Assembly (NCBI RefSeq): GCF_904849725.1
Contig: NC_058524.1
Coordinates: forward strand, 346,386,823-346,450,822
Source of the DNA: Hordeum vulgare subsp. vulgare
Taxonomy: Eukaryota > Streptophyta > Magnoliopsida > Poales > Poaceae
Direction: 5' to 3'
Length of the DNA stretch: 64,000 nt
Shown: positions 54,731-64,000 of the stretch, one piece after another
How the letters are laid out: every line of letters begins with the position of its first letter
How positions within the stretch are numbered: position 1 is the stretch's first letter
The notes under the pieces: generated by a model
Database searches by the model: none
The model's input: only the letters and a program-made list of their open reading frames with translations
What the model was told of the DNA's origin: nothing
Position numbers and translations under genes: made by a program

Positions 54731-57700
54731 TGTGGGGACCCCGACTTATGACTCGAGATCGCCAAATGATCATGCTCAGCTATCCCGACGATCAATGCTC
54801 ACTGAACACACAGAAAGTTAATAACACGAGTCTTACATCCATACATGTCGTTTGATATAATAAATGACCTTTGCAGTCAAGTCTTACATATATAGGGCCT
54901 TGAAGGCTAACACACCCAACTTGACAAATAGCGGAAATATTGGTCTAAAGCGTGAACCCATGCCATGAGCCTTAACCTACAGTCATTCTGACCGAGAAGC
55001 GTCCTAGCTCGCATGAACGTCACCAAGGTGCTCTTCACCATTTCTTATTCTCTCATACCTGGTCAATGAAATAACCAGTGGCAAGCCAATGAGTACTTTG
55101 AATGTACTCGCAAACAATCCATGATATGGATAGTGCAGTTGGTACGATAATAAAGTGATATGCAGCATTTGCGGAAAGCAAGTTTGTTTGTAGCTAAACA
55201 TGATCATATACAGGTATGGACATGCATCATAAGCTAGATGGTATTCATAAGAACACGCAACAGATATCAACATATCTGCTGAGGGCTGAACACTTCGGGT
55301 TCACCCGATATGCCAAGCCACCAAACTTGACCATATCAACTTTTTCAGATAACACCTTTAAACACACACACTCACACTTGGTTTATGTGGAAATGACTGG
55401 ACGTACTTTAAGCAGGATTATCCAACTGTCCTTGACCGTGGACATGGCTATTAGAATAGTTTTACACTCTACAGAGGTTGTACGCTGTACCCACGAGATC
55501 CGGGAAACTTCCGTGTCATCCACGACTCGTGGTATATAACATACCCGAGGTAAGTACATGATCAATGCCTTTCCCCTAACGATACTAGACAAAGAGTTCC
55601 ACTCGATTGGTACCCAGCCCACATGATGTACATCTTACGAGCACCAACTCTTGATAGTATCATCCATGCGGGGACCAACGATGTGCTCGGAACACGTAAA
55701 AATGGCATAATCGACCTACCTGGTACGACCCTGTCACGAGAGTGACCACATATCACTCCCGCCACTAGTAATGTGGCCTCTTTGCTAGCACCGACCAGAG
55801 AAGTCAACAAGGCCCCGTCCTGTAAAGGGGTATCATGGTCGTACATGTAAGGTTGGGACGGTCGACAAATAATAAATCTATTCCTGTTTCCGAAACCACT
55901 CACACCAAATATACCCGGTGCACCACTTCTTCACAAGTAGCCACCCAGCTCATCATCATCCTCGGGCATTAATGGCACCCGATGGGGTTTTTGTAAAACC
56001 TTTGATATCAAATTTACCATCATCATGCATATGCTTCTACTATGCGTAGCACTACTGTCTACTTGTCAACATAATATTAGCGTGACCCTCATAGGTGGTA
56101 GTATCATGCTCAAATGCAAGTGCTCCAGAGGAGCCAACAGTAACACCATATCGATGAGTTACCAAATACTCGTGATCATATGCAACGGAAATAATTTCTC
56201 TGCTTGGCATGCAATAAGTATTTTGCTCAAACATGGTCAAAGGGTTGCCTGCCTTTGATCTCATAAGTCCTCAGGGTCTTTGAGGTCTTCCGGTCCAACT
56301 CCAAGTATTCCGTCTACCCGTCAACTATTGTAGGAAACAATCACAGTAAGTCACATGGCAAGGAGAACAAAGTGTTATACAAATGGAAGTTATATTTTTC
56401 TTGGACCACTCTGGTGATAAGCAAAATACCCGAAGCTTGCTAGACGAGAGTTGGACCATTGGGGATTTTTGAATGCATGAAAGGAGGAATAGGTGATCCT
56501 TAAAGAAGCCAACAGAAAACATTTTGATAAAAATGCGTGGAGGCACTCAATAAATAGAGCATGATGTTAGAAACATTTAGGAAGTTGATTCACAGTATTT
56601 GGAGTTGATCTGTATATTCTAGGGATTTTCTAATATTGGATAAATAGCAAAAAGGAGCTATTTTTTTAATGCAACAGAACCATGACAGAGAAAACTGTTA
56701 ACTAATTCTGCAAAAAAGATTGTAAGATATAAGAAGGCTCTCGAAATTGGAATCACTCCATTTGGAGTTGATTTGAACCTTATAGGATTTTTGCAAGGTG
56801 GGGTTTAAAATACCCAAATTTGAATTTGAATAATGCACTACAGAAAATCTCCTTGGAAAATGTGCAAGGCACAGATCTGGATAGAACTTGAATTTATGAA
56901 CCTGCAGAATTTTGAATCAACAGATTTGGAGTTAGGATGAATTGTTTAGGGATTTGTGAAGTTTCTGATAAATAAAAAGGGAAATACCACACTAGAGGGC
57001 TATAGTCACCCTGGGCGCTGGATCGAGCTTGGGCCGGCCCAGCTGCTGAGCCACGCAGGCAGGCAGGCCACGTCGGAGGCGCATTCATAGGAATGTGTCT
57101 CCACGCGTGGAAGGCGGCTTCTAGCCGAAGGCACGGCCACTTAACGGCTGGGCCCAGCCGATGGGAGGATGACTAGGGGGGCGCTTGTTGGGTCTTTCCT
57201 CTTCCTCCTGCTCGATCTGCGAGCACGCGGGGGAGGCAGGGCCAGCCGATGCAGGGGCTGGCTCCGGTAGCCCAGCCACTCCCCGGCGGCACTCTGGTCA
57301 GTAGAGGCTCGGGGGGGAGCCTCCCGCACCTGAGCAGGGGTCAGCTCCGCAGGGGAGCCTTGGGGGCGAGGGGGCCCTCGTCCATGGCAGAGGCCGACGT
57401 TGGCAGAGGCCGACGTTGGCAGACGCGCCGAGGGCGCTCCGGCCGCTGCGAGGTGGAAGGAAGGAGTGCGTCGGCTCCATGGTGCTGCAGGGCCACCGTG
57501 GAAGGGGGTAGTGGAGAGAAATGAGAGGCCAGCCGCCTCAGTTGAGCCGAGGCCGAGGCGGTGCCATGGCGGCCAGGGGAGGAAGAAGAGGGTGGGGGAG
57601 CTCCAATGGGGTCTCTTGGAGGTTGCTAGGGGGAGGAACTGGGGGAGGGCCAGAGAGGGCTCGGGGTGAGCAGATAAGAGAGGCGGTGAGAGAGAGAGCT

Positions 57701-59718
57701 CGGGAGCTCTCGGGTGCTCCATGTGCATGGCAGCCACGTGCCTCAGGTGGAGCTTGGAGGCTAGCTAGTGTTAGGGAGTGATTGGAATGGTCAAAAGGAG
57801 GAGTTGTGGCATGCTGAGACAGGCTGCATCGGCTGGAATTGTCCTGGAGAAAGGAAACAAGGTGTAGAGCATCCTTATTGCAGGCCAGGGTGGCGGTCAC
57901 CACGGCCACCTATGCCCAGAGTACCATTTTGACCAGTCAAAGATGTCTCGGGTGTGGGGCATGCTTGGTGGGGTGTGACTGAGGAGTTTGGTAGCTTGTG
58001 GATATGGTTTGAATTGGTTTGAACTATGATTAAGTTTGCAGCAACAAACTTGGGGCTGGCAAAAGTGGTTTTCAGAGAAAGGGAATTGAGGTGAAACCTT
58101 GTATAGCAGTCTTATTCATGGAAGGACTACAGTAATGCCAAGTTTGAGCTCACGTAGAGGTGGGTAGCTAGTACTTGTTGTACAAAGCTACATTTCAGCG
58201 AGAAATCAACTTGTAGATGTGTTGCTCATTTTTCCTACATGAGCATGCCATAACTTGGTTTGAAATAGTGCCTTGGGAGGATAAAGAGGTGGGGACATTA
58301 CCTTAAGTAGAGGTGGGGCAAGAGGGGTAAAGATGGTGTTGCCTAGGTACATATGAAGCGTAACTACATGGAGTCACCCTCCAATGATTGACCAGTGGTC
58401 ATGGCAAAGCTACTGGAGTAAAAAGGTAACTAGGGAAGGTTGTGATAAAAATTTAAGCTCAAGGTTAATAGTAGAAGGGGTCAAAGTAGCCAATTTGGTG
58501 AGTGAACACAAGGTGTTTGATGGATGTTAGGGCTACCAGATGGATTCCAATTAATATGAAACTTAACAGGATCACATAATAGATGAAAATAACCTTGGAC
58601 ACCAAATTTGGGATTTGGTGGAGAAGGTTTCCAATGTAGACTTGGAAAACCCATGAAATGGGCAGAAATGGCCTTCTGCGTACAAAACTATTCAAATCAA
58701 TTCCCACAAATCCAATATTTGGTGTGGGGGCATTATTTGAGCATTAAATAATTCCCAAAAAGTTGGGGTCAATTGGAGAAACTTTATAATGTAAAGTTTC
58801 CCAAAGTCACAAATCAACAGATAGGGTTTTGAGGGGCTTGGGACAAGTTATTCTATTATCCTTGATGCTCCACTTAGTGTGGATGCATTACTGGAGTATC
58901 AGAACATTTCTACCAAATTTGAGCACAATTGGAAACAGTTGGCAATGTAGAGTTGCTCAAATTTGGATCTGAACAAATAGGGTTTTAGAATAATTAGGGG
59001 AATCAAATCAACTTGGATTGAGATGAAACTTGGCAAGATCATCACATATATCATATGTGACATGCTAGAATTTCACAAGAATTAATTGAGAATATTTCTT
59101 ATAGAAATATTCCAAAAGCTTGAAATAGGCACGAAGGGTTTTGAAGGGGTTTGCCCAATATTTTGAACATGACCATGTGTTGAAACTCATATGTATGGGA
59201 CATATATGTCCACTGAGTTTCCCTAAATTGTCTCAAATATTTTGAAAGCAATAAAAATATCTTTCCTTCATAAGAGACCATTTTTGACCTCACAGGAAGG
59301 CATATAAATTAAATAGTAAAATAACTTTTTAAATAATAATGTTGTGGTTTTGGGAAGTAATTTTGATAATGGGCTTTAAATAAAATATTTGGTGAAAAAT
59401 AACTTCCCTAATTTGAGGACTTGTAGTGCAAATCCCAACTCACGGGTTTTGAAAGCTTAAGTCAAAGAAACGCTTTTTGGTAAAATAATATTTGGTAAAA
59501 ATAGTTTTTGGTCCTACACACATGCCATGATCATTAGGCAAGGGTTTGGGTGAGGGAGCTGAGTTTGGAGAGTAGCAGGAGCATCGGATTCAAAGACAAG
59601 CAATAGGCAAGCAAGCAAACATCACATCAAGCAACACAAGCATTCACAAAAAAATTAATTCGTCCTAATTTTTGAGAAAAGTCAAATCAGTCAGCAGAGT
59701 TAAACACAGGGTGTTATA
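54731..59718 (-). mobile_element. Solo LTR of about 5 kb
   Basis: The plus strand starts TGTGGGGACCCCGAC and ends ACACAGGGTGTTATA (expected ...TTACA, one change). Flanking 5 bp are GGAGT at 54726-54730 and GGAGC at 59719-59723, a target duplication with one later substitution. No internal domain or second LTR is present, so this is a solo LTR left by LTR-LTR recombination. It has a GC-rich tract at about 57000-57780 with open frames on both strands (not genes) and AT-rich flanks. The left 390 bases match the window start in inverted orientation. Confidence 0.7.
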
Positions 59719-61362
59719 GGAGCAATGGATTATTTTCTATGAATTTTTGAAATTTCAAGTGTTTTCTGGAATTTCCTAGTTTATTTTTATTTCAAAAATG
59801 ACTTATTGCATCATGCTGATGTCATCGCTGCGTTAGCAGGTCAAACAAGTCGGTCCAGGTCAAACCTGACTAGTGGGGTCCACTGGTTAGTGACCCACGG
59901 GCTAATTCCGGTAAAACCCGACACTCATTGGGATTTGACCACCTGTGGGGCTTGTCATCACTTGCTGATGGCCGGGTACTTAGTGGCTAAACGACCACCC
60001 ACGTCGGCTCCCAGTCGAGTGTGGCCGACGGCGACCAAAACCATGGTGGAGCTCGCCGGAGTTATCCGGAATTGCGCCACACGGCACAGTTCGAGGCGCC
60101 GAGGGCACTGGGATGCAGCCCAGGCTCGCCTGCATCCAGAAGGGGCGACAACTAGTCGCGATGGCGCCGGAGCACACGCTGGCAACAAGATAAGCGGCGG
60201 TCGGAGCTCGGTTTTGGCGAAAAACAGGCTGCGGTGCAACTTTTTGCGTGCGGTCTGCGGCTACGGCGTGCTACAGGTGCGTCACAACTAGGAGGGGCAG
60301 GAGGGGGAGCTAGAGTGGTCTGACCTCACCGAAGGCGAGCTCCTGGCGGCGGCTCAATCTCGGGTCCGACACGGGGGGTAGCTAGGGGACGGAATGGACC
60401 ACAGGGAGAGGGGGAGGACCATCGGCGGCTCACTACGGACCGGAAGAGGGGCTCATCTGGGTCGGGGAGACGTCGGAGGCGATAAATCACAGGCAAGCAT
60501 CGGTCGGAGCCGGTGAAGAAGATGGTGGCGATCGTGATGATGCAGGGTGCTCGAGAACAATTCTTCCAGCGTGGAGACGAGGAGGACGTCGGCGGAGGTT
60601 TTGGATACGGAAGGGCGTCGAGCGAAGCTCGGTAGCTACGGTGGTCAGGGGCGCACGACCATGGCTACGTCGGCCATGAGAAAGGGGGAGAGACGGAGCA
60701 TGGGGCAGAGAGGAGAGGGAGTCATGCCGATCTAGACGGCTCTTGGGATCTCATCCCCGTCGATGACGTGGCTCGAGGCACATGCAAGCAGCCTGGTGCG
60801 TGGCACGCACGGCGAGCGTCGTCCTCTGTATCTCCTCTCCCTTCTCGCAAGAGGTAGAAGAGAGGGATGCCCCTGGTGGGCTGGGCTTGGCCACGTGAGC
60901 GCCACGTAGTTTTCTGCTCTTTTCTATTTCCTTTCTTTTCTATTTTTCTTATATTTGTTTTGGATTTAAATAAAATAGCTAGCCGTTTAATAAAATCCCA
61001 AAAATAACTATGTGGTCCAAATGGAAATTTCGAGTGCCACAAAATTATTTTGAGAATATATGGAACTATATTATATATATATTAAATATAACTCCATTTC
61101 AAATAATTGTTTGATTGATTCAAAAGTCCAAAATAAATATCTGTGTGATTCCAAAATATTGGTTGATATTTTTACATCATGCCAATATATTATTTGAAAA
61201 CGTCGGACATTTTCTTGGATCATTTTGAAGCAATTTTTATATTGCTTATTTAACAAAAATGGGTTCCTGAGGCTTGATCACTTCATCATTTCAATTTCAG
61301 AAGAAAATAAAAATGCATGCACGAATGCAATCACAACCAAGATAAAAACTAGGGTTGTGACA
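59719..61362 (-). repeat. 3' LTR of the chromovirus-like element, first piece
   Basis: Starts (minus) TGTCACAACCCTAG at 61362 and runs to the solo-LTR target at 59719. A GC-rich tract lies at about 59990-60760. The minus-strand pol frame reads through the purine tract and ends at a TAG inside this LTR (61349-61351). Confidence 0.7.
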
Positions 61363-61380
61363 ACTCACCCTCAATAAACA
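61363..61380 (-). promoter_or_regulatory. Purine-rich tract before the 3' LTR
   Basis: The minus strand reads TGTTTATTGAGGGTGAGT immediately before TGTCACAACCC. It is the presumed plus-strand primer of the chromovirus-like element and is also coding (within the last residues, EGELSQP). Confidence 0.6.
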
Positions 61381-62626
61381 AGAATCTCGTCCCAGATTCA
61401 GGCGTAGTCGGGAAGAGGCCGGGGTACTCTAGTCGAAGGCGCTCTTCATGCTCCCAGGCTGCTTCATCCTTGGAATGATGATGCCATTTAACCTTGAGAA
61501 ACTTGATGTTGCGACATCGAGTGACGAGCTCGGTTTCATCGAGAATACAAAGGACATATTCTCGATATGAAAGATCATCTTGGAGATCAAGCGTTTCATG
61601 GTCCACTTCGCGAATAGGATCCTTGAAGCAACGCCTGAGTTGAGAAATGTGGAACACATCATGAACTTTGGAAAGTTGCGGGGGTGGTTCAAATTGGTAG
61701 GCAACTCTCCTCGTTTAGCGAGAATGCGGAAAGGACCAATGTAACAAGAAGCCAACTTACCTTTGATACAGAAGCGACGGGTACTCTTCAGAGGTGAAAC
61801 CCGAAGATAAGCCTTCTCATCAACTTCATAACTTACTTCCTTATGACGACGATCATATTGACTCTTTTGACGAGATTGGGCGGTTTTCAAATTTTCACGA
61901 ATAATGCGAACTTGCTCTTCACCGGTTTCTGACCAGTTTATTGGCGTTTGACATCTTCGTCTATACAAAACTTCGAAAGGAGCTTTGCCCAGACTAGACT
62001 AGAAGTTGTAGTTATAAGAAAATTCGGCAAACGGAAGACATTTCTCCCAATTCATTCTGAATGAAATAACACAGGCTCTGAGCATATCTTCGAGAATTTG
62101 ATTGACTCTTTCTACTTGGCCACTTGACTGAGGGTGATAAGTAGTGTAAAGGAGAGATGGGTTCCCATAGCATTCTGGAAACTTTCCCAAAATCGATAGG
62201 TGAAAAGACTTCCAGGACCTGAATTGATTTCTAGAGGAACACCATGAAGAGAAACTATTCGAGAAATGTATAGGTGTGCTAACTGACTGGCAGTTATACT
62301 TTCTCGAACTGGAAGGAAATAAGAAACTTTCCAAAGGCGATCGATGACCACGAAGATGGCATCATTCCCTTTCTTAGTCTTTGGAAATCCGATGATGAAA
62401 TCCATACCAACCTTATCCCATTTCCAGACCGGAATAGCCAAGGGCTGAAGGGTGCGAGCGGGCATTTGATGATCTACCTTAACGCGACGACAACGTCACA
62501 GTTAGCAATGAATTGAGCGATTTCTCTCTTCATCCGGGTCCACCAGAACCTCCGGCGTAGGTCCTGATACATCTTAGTACTACTGGGATGAATTGTGAGG
62601 GGAGATTCATGAGCTTCTTTCAGGAT

Positions 62627-62794
62627 TAGTTCTAGGAGTTGTTACTTCTTGGGAACCACTAGACGGTTCTAAAAGAGTAAAACGCCTTGACCATCTACCG
62701 AGAAATTACCAGTTCTAGGAGTTGTTACTTCTTGGGAACCACTAGACGGTTCTCAAAGAGTAAAACGCCTTGACCATCTACCGAGAAACGACCA
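62627..62794. repeat. 84-bp tandem duplication in pol
   Basis: 62627-62710 and 62711-62794 are direct copies beginning AGTTCTAGGAGTTGTTACTT and ending TCTACCGAGAAA-TTACC or -CGACC. I count only about three differences. The unit is 28 codons, so the duplication itself keeps frame. It lies in the region upstream of the integrase core (zinc-finger linker), in an already broken gene. Confidence 0.9.
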
Positions 62795-64000
62795 GCAACT
62801 TCTTTGGCAATGTTGCTCTCGATCTGGGAAATTCCCGTATCCTTCTTCTGGGCAACTATGATTTGATCCTCAAGAGTCGGTTTCGCCACCATGGTAGAAA
62901 GGAATCCTTAAGGAACAATGTGAAGATTAACCTTATAAAACTCCTCATGGAGAAGTGGTTGACTTTGTAGCAACATGAGGTTGTTACAATAGGATTTATG
63001 ACTTAGTGCATCAGCCATGACATTGGCTTGCCTGGTGTGTAAGATATTCCTAAGCCATCAACCCACCGTATTTGGCCTGAGATTCAAATCCAGTTGGGTG
63101 AATATATACTTGAGACTCTGGTGATCAGTGTATATGTCGCAACGATTACCCAGAAGGTAATGTCGCCAAGTTAGCAGTGCATGAACTACAACGGAAAGTT
63201 CCACATTGTGTGTTGGATAATTCTCCTCATGTGGACGCAAATATCGAGAAGCGTAAGCAATCACATGACGACATTGCATAAGAATGCATCCAAGTCCTTG
63301 ACGCGAGGCATCACAGTAGATAATAAAGTCCTTTGTGAAATCCGGGGACACAAGTACCGGGGCAGTACTCAGTCGTCTCTTCACTCCTGAAAGCTTTCCT
63401 AACACTGTGGGGTCCACTCAAACTTCTTATCTTTCTTGAGGACTTTAGTTAGAGGTTTGGCAACTTTGGAGAAGTTCTCAACAAAGCGGCGACAGTAGCT
63501 CGCTAAGCCAAGGAAACTCCTAACTTGGTTCACCGATTCAGGTGGAGTCCAATCAAGAACGTCCTGAACTCTCTCGAGATTGACATCAATACCTTTCCTA
63601 GAGATTACATGACCTAGATAGGTCACTTCTGGAAACCAGAATTCGCACTTAGAGAATTTGGCGTAAAGGCGGTGCTCTCAAAGTTTCATCAATACTAGCC
63701 TAAGATGCTCAGCATGTTGTTCTTCATTCTTCGAGTAAATCAGAATATCATCGAGGTAAACCACGACGAATTTATCCAAATACTCCATGAAGATCGAATT
63801 CATTAAGCGGGAGAAGGTGGTTGGGGCATTGGTTAGACCAAAGGACATGGCGTTGTACTCGTATTGGCCATAACGAGTGAAAAAAGCCATTTTGGGAATG
63901 TCCCCACTCCTGATTTTGATTTGATGATAACCTAATCTCAAATCCATTTTGGAAAAGACTGTAGATCCAGCGAGCTGATCATACAGATCGTTGATCCCGA

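Larger units (their letters stand above)
42966..64000 (-). mobile_element. Chromovirus-like gypsy element, reverse orientation, 5' part beyond the window
   Basis: The 3' LTR (pieces at 42966-43746, 53534-54730 and 59719-61362) is followed on the plus strand by a purine tract (minus strand) and minus-strand pol to the window edge. LTR ends on the minus strand are TGTCACAACCC at 61362 and GGGGTCCCGCA at 42966. The pieces sum to about 3.6 kb once the Athila element and the solo LTR are removed. It inserted into the older RT relic at 42965/42966; the adjacent 5 bp is TAAAT, and its duplicate must lie right of the window. Confidence 0.75.
61349..64000 (-). pseudogene. Chromovirus-like gypsy pol: RT, RNase H, integrase, broken; continues beyond window
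   Basis: In minus-strand order: RT with [20 protein letters not shown] and the catalytic [11 protein letters not shown] (63947-63678), RT end (VRSFLGLASYCRRFVENFSK, 63626-63399), RNase H ([42 protein letters not shown], 63417-63058), a decayed zinc region, the integrase core (VGMDFIIGFPKTKKGNDAIF; second Asp lost, LEINSGPGSLFT; Glu kept in SSGQVERVNQILEDML) and a C-terminal module (VFHISQLRRCFKDP, KVKWHHHSKDEAAWEHEERL, LEYPGLF) typical of Tekay/Del-like chromoviruses. Pieces fall in different frames, so at least four frameshifts. The end lies inside the LTR at 61349. Lineage is from motif resemblance only. Confidence 0.8.

Noticed and set aside
57141..57781. 198-codon minus frame and overlapping plus frames
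   Set aside because: GC-rich tract within the solo LTR; low-complexity Pro/Ala/Ser composition and no recognisable domain.
59806..60291. 161-codon plus frame near 60 kb
   Set aside because: It lies in the LTR of the chromovirus-like element, antisense to it, with no motif; GC-driven.

Overview
This window looks like a stretch of plant nuclear genome from the grass tribe Triticeae (wheat, Aegilops, rye or barley). It is built almost entirely from nested LTR retrotransposons. I found no ordinary single-copy host gene, no RNA gene and no CRISPR or prokaryotic feature. The tribe is inferred from LTR and ORF types I recognise: a Sukkula-like LARD pair (LTR ends with GCATCTTGGGCATTACA, primer site TTGGTATCAGAGC), Athila-lineage elements with LTRs starting TGATACGTC and a tRNA-Asp primer site, a gypsy element with an antisense 'putative gypsy-type transposon' gene (PF04195-like), and a Stowaway MITE. 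No database search was possible, so family names are from memory and boundaries come from the sequence itself.

Layout, left half: 1-391 is the 3' end of a long LTR. 392-2930 is non-coding retrotransposon interior in reverse orientation. 2931-20186 is an old reverse-oriented gypsy element (5' LTR 19701-20186, gag-protease on the minus strand, and a broken multi-exon plus-strand gene at 3302-6606). It is split by a complete reverse-oriented Sukkula-like LARD at 8057-18753 (TSD AACAC). Across that LARD the protease reading frame rejoins exactly. The old gypsy itself sits in another reverse-oriented element whose 5' LTR is 21080-22639 and whose first ORF is 20187-20912.

Middle: an Athila-type reverse transcriptase relic (minus strand) is cut in two (22978-23268 and 42660-42965) by a complete plus-oriented non-autonomous element at 23269-42654 (TSD AGGGC, LTRs of about 1.64 kb). 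That element carries a broken acidic ORF (25031-27121), a candidate MITE, a tandemly duplicated non-coding module, a Stowaway MITE and a second complete Sukkula-like LARD at 27190-37819 (TSD TTAAG), in the opposite orientation to the first.

Right half: the same RT relic was hit at 42966 by a large reverse-oriented chromovirus-like gypsy. Its 3' LTR (42966-61362) is interrupted twice, by a relatively young Athila-lineage element at 43747-53533 (RNase H deleted, extra ORF after integrase) and by a 5 kb solo LTR at 54731-59718 (TSD GGAGT/GGAGC). Its broken pol runs from 61349 past the window end.

Functionally the window records insertion and decay rather than a pathway. The elements that still carry pol domains are all broken. 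The LARDs and the 23269-42654 element encode no pol and would have depended on enzymes from other elements. The most unusual parts are the extra, non-gag-pol ORFs (antisense gene, acidic ORF, post-integrase ORF) and the well-resolved order of insertions and microhomology deletions.
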